From Taxillus chinensis (lineage: Eukaryota; Streptophyta; Magnoliopsida; Santalales; Loranthaceae): a stretch of DNA of 64,000 nt. A program made the position numbers and the translations under genes. Under the pieces are notes generated by a model. It was not told where the DNA came from, made no database searches, and saw nothing but the letters and a program-made list of their open reading frames with translations. The DNA lies in the NCBI GenBank assembly GCA_023512835.1, contig CM042087.1, forward strand, positions 11,073,715-11,137,714. Direction: 5' to 3'. How positions within the stretch are numbered: position 1 is the stretch's first letter; each line of letters begins with the position of its first letter. Of this stretch, positions 47,691 to 59,394 are shown one piece after another.

Positions 47691-48496
47691 AACTATTTAT
47701 ATAGTTCCAAGCAACGTGCAACATTGATTGTTCCTCAAAAATCTCTCTGCCTTGATTGGCTGCGGATGTGGAGCTCAAGATTTTGGGTTTGTAAAACATG
47801 AGTGTCTTCGCGAGTTCCCAAGTGCGATTAAAGTTATGTCCACATATCCATGTGATCCACGTGTAAGATGATTTAGGTTTTCAACGAGTTTGTCTTATAT
47901 CGGGACATAGTGAGTGACGACTTTGAATGCGAAGGCTGATAAGTTGAAGTAGCGTCTTCTTAAATCGGTCATAAAGTTCGTTACTCCGTGTTCATGAAGC
48001 TCGGATCCTTACCCCGTGTTAGTGGTTGCTTACTCCGTGTCGGTTTGATACTGGAATCTTTTTTTCGTGTCGGCTCTTCCTTACTCCGTATGAATGAGAA
48101 GTCCAGGAGAGCTTACTCCGTATCAGCACTTCCTTACTTCACATAAGTTCCTTACTCCGCATGAGTTAAAAGGTCTAAGATTCTTATTCCGCATCTATTT
48201 AACTTAGTCCATTTTAAGGTTTAAGATGCAAGAATCCTTAGTCCGTAGCTTTAAGCATTTGGTCCACATGAGTGATCCTTATTCGGTATAAAGGCTTGGT
48301 TATTTACCAATTGTTTGACAACACTCATGATGATCTAGATCAGGATTATGTATCATGTCCTTAGCTTTTCTCGACCAGTGAAGGTCCGGATTAAGATCAT
48401 ATCTTCTACAACAACTTAAGAATAAACATGCAATGTCTCAAATCAAATTACATAGGGTTTTATTCGCATCATCCAAATTCTGGGCTTGATCCAACA
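47691..48496 (-). mobile_element. 3-prime LTR (partial) of a copia-type element
   Basis: The piece is colinear with 40390-41417: TCTCTCTGCCTTGAT, GAGCTCAAGATTTTGGG, GGGACATAGTGAG, a degenerate TTACTCCG array, and the end GGGCTTGATCCAACA. It is directly followed by ATCTCCCCCCAAT, the polypurine run on minus (48497-48509). The left LTR border is not recognisable. Confidence 0.75.
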
Positions 48497-48720
48497 ATCT
48501 CCCCCCAATATGGATATGCCAAAACCCTTTGTAATTTGATCTGGTAAATGTAGCAAAAAAATAACATACAGAAATAAAGATAACTTCCATATTCCATTAA
48601 GTTAGCCATAAAAGTACAATTCAGCCTTGATACAAGAATTTTACATTAAGGTACATAAGGCTTACTATACTTGAAGATCATTATTGTTGCCTTCTCTTGA
48701 AGCTCCATTGTTTGCTCCAT
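48497..48720 (-). mobile_element. Polypurine tract and 3-prime internal region of the copia-type element
   Basis: From the polypurine run the sequence stays similar to 41418-41650 (GGATATGCC, CCCTTTGTAAT, AACATACAG, CAGCCTT, AAGGCTTACTATACTTG). This shows that the deletion derivative at 40012 and this element share the same 3-prime internal region. Confidence 0.75.
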
Positions 48721-51370
48721 CATATAGTTATGGATGTTGTTCTAGTATTCATCCACCCTTATGAAAGACTTGATGAAGAAGCAGATAAAGGCTCCGTAGC
48801 TATCTCTATCGGCCTGTTGAGGCACTTGCTTCTTGCTCCGAATCGCCACCTTCAACTTTTCAGTTGGAGCCAAAGGAATTTGACCCATGTCTTCATAAAG
48901 CCCAGATTGCTTTATCGCTTCGTCAATCGAAGACGAGTGGTTCCAATTGATTCTTTTTAACTTTGTAATCCACAACTTGATGAGAATCAATTAAGAGCTT
49001 TTGCTTGGATGGAATCGGAAAGACAACCAGCATGAAGTGCGGCGTCATGACCCGGTACGGAATGAGGACCGGGGAAAGATTTTTCCATGGCTTCTTGTCC
49101 TCGGCCAGTTCCGTCAATGAGGGTCCGGATGTGGGCTACGTCTGGAAGATAGCCCTCGGACCAACACGATAAGACATTAGACAAGTGTCTATCCTTGTAC
49201 AAAGACGGAAACAGCCTCATCTCCATCTTTCTTGCCGAGAGAAGTTGTATATATCATCGGTGGTAAATAGACCCTTCTAAGAACGTAGAGTCTGAATATC
49301 TTCATGGGAGTAGGGATACATATCGGATAGACATCTTCGCTCAGCAGTAGACACGGCATACTTAGTCATTTCATTGAAAACACTTCCATCTGCATCATGT
49401 GGATCACGTTCCGCATATGATGGGAGGAAGGTGACAGCCACGGATGGAGAGGTTGAAGGAGGAGCCGACCTGGAGGAGCCGGACCGAGAGAAGCGGCTAT
49501 GTTTGGGGATAGGAACTCCCGAAGCGGTGTAGATGCAGGCCGCTACCGGTAGGAGCGAGAGGAAGTTGCAGGAGGACCAGATGACACTCTCTCCCCTGTT
49601 TTGGCAAATCACCGAGGAGTGGTAGGAGGACGAGCCATTGTGTGAGCCAGGTCCGTGAATGAGGTTAACAAGGAATGCACGGACGAGGCTACAAGATCCA
49701 TCTTCTGCTCGATGGAAGTGGAAGAGTCAGTTAGGGTAGAGAGGAGTTGGGTGCTGAGAGCAGCAACCTTGATAGCGTTGGCAGCAATTTGGGTGCTCTG
49801 AGCTTGGGCGTGTCGGTCCAGCTGTGCAGAGAACACATCGTCAGAGTGAACCATGCCAAAGGAGGCGCGTCCAAGCGTAAACTCCAGGGCTGCGGAGGAC
49901 TACCCCGCATGAAGAGGTACAGGAGTGCGGTGGGCAGAGGAGTCAGCAGCTGGAGAGAGGGGTTGGTCAGCAGCAGCAGAAGGACCAACCGGAGCATCGA
50001 AGGCATATGGGGCATCAGAACCACTTTGACCAGAGAGGTCAATGACGGGAATGGATGTAGTAGGAGAAGAGGGCCTGGCCTCAGTAGGGGAAGGAACCCG
50101 TGCATCATGGGCCGGTCCGGAGGTAACAGTAAAAGAGACGTCCGGAATGGAGGCCGGTATAAGGAAGCCGTAGTCTAGATTCTAGACGATCATTTCCTCC
50201 GGGGTTTTGGTGTGGTGAGTGTAATACACTCGGGGGTCATTGTCGGGGGATGGTGGCTGTGCAAGGCTAGGGCCGAAACGGAACCGGAGGTCTATTATGG
50301 TGTCGGTAGGGAGATGGTCGAGGTAGTCTCGAGGTTGAGAAAGTGGGGGCAAGGGTGGTTCTGGAGGAGAGGTAGGTACATCAGCCACTGCCGCAGCAAC
50401 AGTAGCATCAACAACAACATCAACAGTGGGATAATCGGGTGTGGGGACATTAGCAGCAGAAGGTGCTGGAGAATCAACTGAAGGATGACTTGGCTGAGAT
50501 GGTCCCGCAACCTCGGATGGGTCTGCGCGAACGCTGTGCTGGGAGCCTCGGGAGATGGAAGGAGCAGCTACGGACCGAATCCGTGAGGACCAGTGGGCAG
50601 AGCTGACCTCGGGGGCAGAGCTGTCGGCTGGGTCACCGAGCGAGCTACCCTGTTGTTTGGGAGTAGGGAGGAGGTGGATAGCAGTAGAGGGCCAGCGGGC
50701 TATCAGATTCCCATCAAGCGTAAGATGGTGAAGGTAGAAGGCCTGGGGAAAGGGGATGATGCCATGTCTGTTGAAGTGGGACGGATGAAGATGCCGAAAG
50801 ACGATGCTGAGGATCCGCCCAAAAGATTGATTCTTTGGGTTGTTTCCCAGCAGTCAGAACAAGAAAGTCCCCTAATCCATTGGGAGACCCTCAAAGACTC
50901 CGTACATCACTAAAAGTAGGTCGTACGGGACAGAGTCGAGGGCTGTTGTGCGAGCCAGAAGGCACCGGCTCAGGATGGTCGCCATACATCCGTAGCGACC
51001 TTGGAAGGACTTCACCTTGTATTCCTTCCCTTTGTAAGTGCAGTCCATGGAAGTTGACATTTGCTTTGGGTCCGGGCACCGATGAGGACCAGAAGGAAGA
51101 TGGGGAGCGGTGCGAAGGACGTTTGGGGTGATGACAATGGATTTACCCCCTAACGGTGGAACGGATGGAGTCGGTGGTGCAGCGAATTGTCCAGGTAGAA
51201 CTCAACAACATTGTCGATGAGGAGATCGACAGGATCGAGACCAAGTTCGGAATGTGACTTGCTTCCGGTAAGGGGTGAAGCTCCAGAAAGCATGCCGGAG
51301 GATTGAAAATAGCGTTCCAATCGACCAGATGGCCGGGATTAACGCCGGAGAGTGAGGTCCTGGGTGCCAT
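48721..51370 (-). pseudogene. Degenerate element-borne ORF, plant-transposon-protein-like
   Basis: On the minus strand an ORF starts with ATG at 51370 (MAPRTSLSGVNPGHLVDW) and can be followed through several frames to about 48720. An early part reads LLIDNVVEFYLDN and then, after a frame change, KSIVITPNVLR. This weakly recalls the plant transposon protein domain that many LTR-element ORFs carry. Middle parts are Pro/Ser-rich (about 50600-50180). A helical stretch with IKVAALSTQLLSTLTD and IEQKMDLVASSVHSLLT (about 49790-49660) could form a coiled coil. The segment with LFPSLYKDRHLSNVLSCW lies at about 49220-49160. Frameshifts and stops abound. It sits just upstream (minus sense) of the polypurine tract at 48497, where some copia elements carry an extra ORF. 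The family assignment is tentative. Confidence 0.5.
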
Positions 51371-51407
51371 TATAAATGAATGTAGAGAAGCACTAAAAAC
51401 AAAAACA

Positions 51408-51652
51408 TCAAAGACGACACTTTTAAAGTTTCGTCTTAGGTCAAAGACGACACTTTTAAAAGTGTCGTCTTAGGTCAAAGACGACACTTTTAAAAGTGTC
51501 GTCTATCGACCCATCGTCAAAGTAATTGAGAGAAATAACGACACTTTTGAAAGTGTCATCAAAAACAAAAAAAGATGACACTTTTTAAGTGTCGTTTTAA
51601 GGTAAAATAATGACACTTAAAAAGTGTCGTTATTTTAAAATACGACGACACT
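51408..51652. repeat. Left subterminal palindromic array of the CACTA element
   Basis: About ten copies of (G)ACGACACTTT and AAAGTGTCGTC occur within 240 bp. Several are fused as inverted pairs, each a potential hairpin. Spacing in the first three pairs is regular (TTAGGTCAAAGACGACAC). Confidence 0.95.
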
Positions 51653-51659
51653 AGTAAAC

Positions 51660-52715
51660 TAACACTATTTTGAGGACTAGCTAAAATCTCACCTTAACGG
51701 TGATATCACTCCATCAGCCCAGGTTAATTACGACAGTAGCTCTAACTTTGCCTTAATAGCATGTAGCAACTCGGTGAGCACGGCTAAAGCGGCAACAAAT
51801 GTTCCTAAAAACCTACAGGATCCCTCACTGTTTGATCAGTTAGAACAGTTATTATAAGTTAGAATAGAGCAACCCATAAGAGCAACATAGCAACATTTAG
51901 AACAAATATAATGAAAAACATATCCAACATTAAAACATAAAACACATCTTTTGACAAGACATTAAAAGCGAGAATATGTAATCAAGGCATTCCCTTATTA
52001 GAATTTGCTTGGTATCGAGTTAATTAATAAGCCAATAATTATATGGTATGTTACGAGATAATGCCACAGTATGTTCCAGTCCCTAGCTACGTTTTGGATT
52101 TAATAAAACAACCATATTCAAGAAGAGATACTCATATTCTCGTATTCTTGTGTACTTGTAGGCAATGAACCCCTTATAATAGTCTAGGAAGGCTACTATG
52201 GCCTCTTACCTGAATCCTCCCAATTAACACTCAAGTAGGGGCATACTTTCGACATGTCTTTGCAGCTCCTTGGGACCCCCATCAAGTGTCCCTTTGCTAT
52301 ATCTTCAGCAATGGCACCGCACACTGCTCCTACTACTGCTATAATGGCTCGAATGTTGCAATATTTGATAGCAATATTGCATGAAATCCTTTTGTTACAT
52401 CACATGTGATAATGTATCACATGTACAATAACCCTATTATAAATCCACAGAGCATATATTTAGATGCATCCCAAATTATGATATGAACAAAATCAAACCC
52501 CTATCAACTTATGGAAGTTTGTGTATAGAATCAGACCTTTATCAGAAAACTGAAACACATTAAATGTAGACCCTTAGGAGTTAGACATAGAAGAAAAAAA
52601 CCTCATTACAGCAAGAAACAATTCATGAATTCAATGTCATTACAACTCAACGCCAATATAGCGAGATTTCCAGTTTATAGGAGTTGACTAGAGAAACCCT
52701 CTCTTGCATGTCTGC
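51660..52715. other. Internal CACTA sequence, left of the LTR element
   Basis: No clear gene is present. On the minus strand about 65 open codons (52400-52210) contain AIAEDIAKGHLMGVPRSC and end at a good splice-donor sequence CAG|GTAAGA (donor at 52209). This could be a captured exon, but the protein is not recognised. Confidence 0.35.
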
Positions 52716-53218
52716 TGTCACGCCCGGATTTCCAACCCGAGGAAACCGGTACGTGACTCTCCCGTTCACCCACACGGAGGGCAACGGGGTTGGATTACCT
52801 GGATGTCACAAGCAAGTCTAACAATTTCAATAAATCAAACAAGTCATATCTTTATTTAATTCCAAATATTAAAGGTTCACAAAACAACCATGTTCCTTAC
52901 TACAATTCAATCCCTCGGTACATTTCCCTCCCTGGGGTTACATAAATCATAAAATTACATTTCAGAAGAGAACAATATAATGAAGATGGTCTTCCACCTT
53001 GGGGTCCCACCTAACGCCTGTAGGTTCCTGTAAAGAAAACAACATGGTAGGAGGGGTGAGCAACCACAGCTCAGTAGGGATCATGTCTCCCCAACCCATC
53101 CCATGCACCTAATATCTACATGCCTTGTGTACAAGTGTTGTGTCGTGATACAATTATTCCACCAGATATAGTTACAGGCTATAACAACAAACACAATCAT
53201 ACATGGGCTGGTACATAA

Positions 53219-53466
53219 ACACTCCCGGGCTTCCACGGCCACCGGGTTTCAAGAACAGTCCCGGGCTTCCACGGCCACCAGATTCCACAAAACAGTCCCG
53301 GGCTTCCCAAGCCACCGGGTTCCACAAAACAGTCCCGGGCTTCCACAGCCACCGGGTTCCACAAAACAGTCCCGGGCTTCCACAACCACCGGGTTCCACA
53401 AAACAGTCCCGGGCTTCCCACCCACCGGGTTCCACAAAACAGTCCCAGGCTTCCCGGGCCACCGGG
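53219..53466. repeat. 37-bp tandem array (CCCGGGCTTCCAC), 7 copies
   Basis: Seven units of 35-37 bp contain CAGTCCCGGGCTTCCAC and GCCACCGGGTTCCACAAAA. The 5-prime LTR has six (59895-60115). The repeat is GC-rich and CpG-containing inside an otherwise AT-leaning LTR. Confidence 0.95.
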
Positions 53467-53705
53467 TGTACAAGCAAACACGCAGCACACATGGCCATAC
53501 AGGCATAACATCAAACACTTAGTATGCTTAGTCACACAGGAATAACATCGAACACTTAGCATGCATATATTCACAAGCTTATAAACCCAGCCACACGGAC
53601 ATAATCTAACACACTTGACGTGCGTGGCCTCACAGGCATTACCTCAAACACATAACATGCACGACCTCACAGGCATAATTTCAAACACTTGGCAGGCATA
53701 TATAC
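53467..53705. repeat. Second 37-bp periodic region (CACAGGCATAACATC)
   Basis: Units such as CACAGGCATAACATCAAAC plus ACTTAGTATGC continue immediately after the GC-rich array. Most units are 37 bp, with a shorter unit of about 21 bp at the AAGCTTATAAACCCAG interruption. In the 5-prime LTR one unit is duplicated at about 60270-60345. Confidence 0.8.
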
Positions 53706-53943
53706 ATATATCCAAACAACACGCCATTGAAGGCCAACATTCATATAGGAGGTCACACCTATATGAATTTACATATAAATAATATAACAATATCAATAGA
53801 AACTCGAGAAACCCTCACACAGGGCCTAACCCGGAACAGGACTAGGTGAGACGGAACCCCTACCTTGAAAACGTCCTCCGGCTCTTGCTTCCACGCTAGA
53901 TGTTGTCTTCCCCACGCACGACGCTCCGGCAGCTCTCCTTCCT

Positions 53944-53946
<3 letters not shown>

Positions 53947-54013
<67 letters not shown>
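53947..54013. repeat. (CT)n microsatellite in the 3-prime LTR
   Basis: About 33 CT units lie next to telobox-like AACCCTAACCCTAG. The 5-prime LTR has the same tract at 60646-60711, interrupted by CCC. Confidence 0.95.
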
Positions 54014-54015
<2 letters not shown>

Positions 54016-54703
54016 GCGACGGCCGAAAAGAACCCTAACCCTAGAACAAGGAGTCTCCTCATCCTTATATAGACCTCCCATTATCAAAACGACGTAGTTT
54101 TGATTAAGTGAAACCCAGGATCAAAACGACGTAGTTTTGATTACACAAGCTACAACCTTTCCGCATCCATACACACCAAAATACTCACTATTCCAACCTA
54201 GTCCTTTGGAAAAAGATGATTAGAATAACAAAACCAAGGTAACCATGCAAAAATATGCCTGCACGCCAATTTGAACGCCAATTCCCCAATTGGCATGCAG
54301 CTCCAAATGCACTCAAACTTTACCCCAAGTCTCCTTGCATCTTGTAGAGGCCTGAGAAGCAAAAATATGCTTGCACGTGAAATGGGTGAATTCACGTGCA
54401 GCTCCAAATGCTCTGAAATTTCGTGGTAGATAGAGGACCTCATTCTAAGAAACTTTTGTTCTTGCACGCCAATTGTTTGAGGCCATATACTAGGTCAAAA
54501 GTGAGCTCCAAGATCAGCCAAAACAAATTTTAAACCGCTAGAACGCATAGCATCTTCCTAGGGCATAAATGTACGCTATCGCTTGACACATGCACCTCTC
54601 AAAAGTCCCCTCTTGGGCTCATCTCTTACCTTAAACTTGTGTACCAACATCCAAGGTGTTTGTGGTTAACTCCTTACACACGGGTTACACACGGGTCATT
54701 ACA

Positions 54704-55541
54704 TCCTCTCCCCCTTAAGACTTTTCGTCCTCGAAAAGAAATGACATACGAGGAAAACAAACACAAGCTACCCATTTGCCACGCGGCGAGCCGCAACACC
54801 CAAATGGGTCATACACCGCACATTGTACACAATAGCACATAACATAGTGCCACCACAGTCCATAACCACATGCATCACAATCTATGGAAACACATCCACA
54901 TGTCACAAATATCCATCACAAGCACATTTCATTAAGACATTCAATATAAATTAAAGTCAAAAGTCGAAAGGAAATACAAATACACCAGCCAACAGCCACT
55001 CCTCCACCCTTAAGATTGTTCGTCCTCGAACAACTCGGGGTTGCTCACGCATCATGGTTTCGCGTTTCCATATTTCCTCCATAGGACGTGTCGTCCGCGA
55101 AAAGACAATACACTTTCCATAATGCACATGTTGATGCACATCGTCCACAACCATTCACATACCCGCGAATGAAGATATCACACAATAACACACACGAAGG
55201 CACGTACCCACGGACCCAATACAACACAAGCATGATAAGGAAACACATATTCTAATCTCACCAACAACGTTTGTTCTCCTCACCTAACACATGTCACAAG
55301 TATTCACGTCACGACGGTGTACGACATATACGCCCATCCCCAACACGTACGTTTAACAAATCACATAAGTCACAGACCAACTCACATCATAAACACCACT
55401 ACAAGGAACAAGGCATAAACAAAACACTACTACACGTTTAACGTTCCACTGCCCAGTCGCCAATACCATACAAACGCAGCCGTTGGGAGTTTCCTCACAC
55501 CCGTCCCACCTTTAGACCTTTCGTCCCCGAAAAGGGAAACC
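54704..55541 (-). promoter_or_regulatory. Reiterated polypurine/TTCGNGGACGAA modules
   Basis: On plus, pyrimidine tracts followed by TTTTCGTCCTCGAAAAG (54720), TTCGTCCTCGAAC (55019), TGTCGTCCGCGAAAAG (55088) and TTTCGTCCCCGAAAAG (55519) recur four times. The first directly adjoins the 3-prime LTR and is the expected plus-strand primer. Confidence 0.75.
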
Positions 55542-58029
55542 AAATAGTAAACAACGCGATAAGATCAAAGCAACACATAAGGCAGTCATTACCACAAATG
55601 TTGGAGATGCCAACTCGCGGCACGATGGGACCAACACTCCACAACGTAAAATACCCAACAATTGGGATTTGAAGTCAACGCAGCCGCAGCCCCATAGGTA
55701 GACCTCACCCTAACAGCAAGCACAATGAGGTCACAATGAAACACAAACAAATAGGATAGCATTATGCAAACCACAATCACATTCCCACACAGGGAGCTCA
55801 TCTCAGCAGCACCATCATCACTGCGAAAACCACCTCACTCAAGTAAGGAACATTGAAACCCCACCAACGCCAATGGGGACGCAGAACGGAATACAAGCCT
55901 AGACATAGAAACACGAGAATGGAGTGTGCCCTTAACCACTCGGTTGCAGTCAACCTGGCGCCCAACGAAGTCCAAGGATGCACTAAAAACAATAAATGCA
56001 GCACCACACACACAACCATGGTAAGACCAAAACCCACTATCGGGCTATCACTAAGGCTTACCGTACGCCCAAGAGATGATGCCTTACCAAGTCAGCAGAC
56101 GGACCACACGATAGGAATCCCTTGACGCCGAGTAGCTGTGAACAACATAGTCCCCCCCCCCACACTGAAAACTCTCCTATCTGCAACCTGACCACAATGG
56201 AATCCTCTATGTCACCACTCACAGGTCACAAGAAAATCCCTTGCCTCCAAGACATACTCCACCTCATGGCCCACCAACTCCGCTATATCAACTATTACGT
56301 TTTATCTCAACACACCAGCAAAACACTCAAATGGACCAAGAAATACTCAGGCTCTAACCGCAGACTTAATATGGTCACTGCAATTCCTCCGGGTAGGCAC
56401 AAGAAACGAGGCATGCAAACTCCTTATTCGGGACATTCATGTAGCTCCCAAACACACCAACACTTTGATGGCGTGGACCATCTCACTTACCGCATCAAAA
56501 CGCACACGAAAGACTTTCAAGAAGAACATATGTAGCATGAGGACCCCATGATAGCCGCAGGACACAAGTCTCCCCCAAAGGGGTAGCATTAATACCCCTT
56601 ACAAGCAAAACTCACATCCGACTCCATTTAGTGAATCACAACGCATCAATACTTTCACACTTTAACTTAGCATGCCATCACATGTGACAAGGAATAACAT
56701 CAACATTACACATAACACCCCTCTTCATCCCACACCGCACATAATATGCGCATGCATCACCTCTTACTCCTCTCGCATATGAATGCCACGAGGCCCACAC
56801 ATAAGAACTTTGCTACTCCTTTAACACATATGTAACACACACAACAAAACAAAGCAACCACAACACACGAAATAAACTACGTGTAGAACACATGTAAGAG
56901 AGGACATACTAGTCCCCACCTCCTTGCCTCTTTTAAGCCTATTACCCACACGACATTGATTAACGGAATGGTCCCACCACCAGGAGTACATCCTCAACCC
57001 CTCGGAAGGTGTCTCCCAATTATGAGGAAAAACCCAAACAAGGCCTGCCCAATCTCACTCGCTTGCCCGCTTGACCGATTGGGTTCACTGGGCACGATCC
57101 TATAAACTCACTCGTAACCTAGTTCCAGAACTCATCACATTTTTATACATACGCAAACCCATTTCACCACATATCCTATGAACATTACCCAAGGTCTTTC
57201 ACACACCACCAGCATGACACGTGGTCAATGTTTGGCCACCCAAGAATTTGCAGCCATTTCCGTAGGACACCCATAAGAATCTTAAAACCACATACCACTC
57301 TCGCCAATCAATTTAGATTTCAATGACTCAAGGGGTGGGTTATACTAGTGGCAATTTCCTCCCTCAACCTTGACACTTGGAAAGGTTACCAAAAGAACAT
57401 CCTTCTTAAGTAGCACATCTACGAAACCTCTACTCACAAGAAAACACATTTCTATTACTCAAGGTTGCCACAGCGGGGTCACACACTACCCACAAGCCAC
57501 TAACTCATGCCTCTAGCTTCCTAGGCTAGCTAGGCCAGGAGGTAATCTCACCTACGCTAGAGTATTAGGGGTAACACAGGTAACATTTATTACTTTCCTC
57601 ACACACGGGCGCCCAAAATTGACTACTACACAAAGATACGATTAACACTTTAGACCATATTAAAACCACCAACTCTTTCCAACAACTGTTTATAACCATT
57701 AGTAATTTATTAGTCTTTTGGTATCATATATATATTTTTATTTATTTTACTCATTTATTCTCTAGTAGGTCCCCAACTACGTCCATCCAAAATGGTAACT
57801 CAAACGACCTTCTAAGCCTCACCCAACACAAAACAGTGGCTCAAGAGCCCACCCAGCGAAAATACCCCTCTATCACAAGTGTCTTAATTAAATTGCTAGA
57901 AACGCAACAATCAAAGGTTCACCCTGACCTCACCTAATCCAAGCACGAGACTCAACCGATCACTATCATTAAAGGAATATGATACCACCACTAAACAACA
58001 ATCTTAACACGCGAGAATCAAAATCGTAC
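55542..58029 (-). other. Non-coding interior of the large gypsy-type element
   Basis: The region is CA-rich on plus, with many short ACAC/CACAT phrases. No protease, reverse transcriptase or integrase motif was recognised on the minus strand. A 137-codon plus-strand ORF at 56122-56535 is antisense to the element and unsupported. Confidence 0.6.
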
Positions 58030-58560
58030 CCTTGACTAAGGAAAGTTTCGCCATGCTCTTCTCCTAGCCTCACTTGAATTTTGCTTTATTCCTAGCTCGT
58101 TGGGCCAGTCTTCTAGCACCAAGACTTGCTTTACCAAAACAGTTGTCTGGAGATGTCCTACTTTTCCATAGACGCGACACTAGTACTTCTTCCTGCCATA
58201 CTCTTTTCCAATGTCCCGGTTGTCCACTGCAAGAACAACCCCTTTGGGAAACCGGTCTCTACCTCTTGAGCCCCTTTCTGCGATCAGGACAACTATGCTT
58301 CAATTAATCTTCACCCAAGATCCCCCCTGATGATGTGGGTTGATAGCTCTCGACGCACCTCGCTCTTAATCGGTTGTCGAATCTCATCCTTCAACTCTTA
58401 AATTACCAGGCTTAAGATGCCAACCTCTGCCATGATTATATCATTACTTACATCCTGCAGCCTCTCCCACTTGCCGCACTGGGGGGTGGGCTTCTTTGCT
58501 ACCTCAATAGTCGTACCGGTCACAATTTTCGGAGACATTGGCTCCACAAAAAAGGCAGCG
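58030..58560 (-). pseudogene. gag remnant with decayed zinc knuckles
   Basis: On the minus strand MSPKIVTGTTIEVAKK (about 58540-58490) leads into charged peptides. Two knuckle-like remnants then appear: CSCSGQPGHWKRV and, in another frame, CRVYGKVGHLQ (about 58240-58140). These parallel the paired CCHC knuckles of the gypsy element at 16303-16400, but several Cys residues are lost and frames shift. It marks the element as gag-derived rather than wholly non-coding. Confidence 0.5.
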
Positions 58561-59381
58561 CTCTAGGTTATCACTCAATAATCTCAATACCATTACCGAC
58601 TAGGCATTCGAACTATAACTAACCTCAAAACATGCATTATCACCACACAAATTCATGGATGCACATCACAAACTATACAAGTTCACACCCTTACAACAAG
58701 TTCACACCTTTACATTGCCCATATAATTCTATACTTAAGTGGATATCTCATCGTTTTGAACACAACATCGTTTCCTCCACACAACACCATACAAAGGCAC
58801 ATACTCAATCATTCACGAACACCAACATTATTGTATTTTATTTTATTTTATTTTATTTTTTGTTCGTTCACATTTCACAAGCTTCACGTTCACAAACGCT
58901 CAGTTCAATACCACAAATTCTTTTCCATGTTTTCATGCTCAAATCATCACAAAATTTCGAGTTGCACAATTGAAACTTTATCACGTTCAACCATTTATCC
59001 ATACAATTACACACACCGCACACATTTTAGTTCTCATTAAACCACATTGCACAACCCAGCAATTCCACAAGCACACAGCTCAAGTTGTCATAAAATCGAG
59101 TTAATCGAGTAGCCGCAGTTCTCACCTTATCACATTATTCATATTTTTCTTTTATCACAATTAATTTTTTTTTTTCAGGTATCCACACCTTCACATACAA
59201 CAACCAATGCAACTAGTGCCCTAATGCCAATGCATGCAAATCCTACCACAAGACCGGACTACCCCAAGTACACCTTGGAGGCTCCAAGAGGACCGTGTTG
59301 ATCAGGCACGTCCCTCCAGGCTCCTCCAAAGGACCCAAGATAACCAAGTCCGCCCACTACCCTAGGCCAACTAGAACCTGG

Positions 59382-59392
59382 CTCGATACCAT
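59382..59392 (-). promoter_or_regulatory. Primer-binding site TGGTATCGAGC (minus)
   Basis: On plus this reads GCTCGATACCA, two bases beyond the 5-prime LTR end at 59395. It is identical to the site of the gypsy element at 14796 and again lacks one A relative to TGGTATCAGAGC. Confidence 0.85.
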
Positions 59393-59394
59393 AT

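Larger units (their letters stand above)
52716..54703 (-). repeat. 3-prime LTR of the large gypsy-type element
   Basis: It is 1988 bp. On minus, in order: TATA box CTATATAA (54071-54064), AACCCTAACCCTAG (54031-54044 on plus), a GA tract (54013-53947), a splice-donor-like AAG|GTAGGGG (donor 53863), a region with 37-bp periodicity (53219-53705), a TGAGC...GCTCA hairpin (53057-53073), and the end. Confidence 0.92.

Noticed and set aside
50872..51079. Separate small minus-strand genes at 50872-51079
   Set aside because: They are frames of one decayed ORF running from 51370 to about 48720.
53219..53466. Regular 37-bp repeats resembling a CRISPR array
   Set aside because: Units are contiguous without unique spacers, lie in a plant LTR, and recur in the partner LTR.
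53197..53574. Long overlapping ORFs on both strands with Gly/Pro-rich repeats, also at 59780-60218
   Set aside because: They arise from the 37-bp tandem array, whose length cycles through all three frames; they are not genes.
56122..56535. 137-codon plus-strand ORF
   Set aside because: It is antisense to the surrounding LTR element and has no recognisable domain or promoter.
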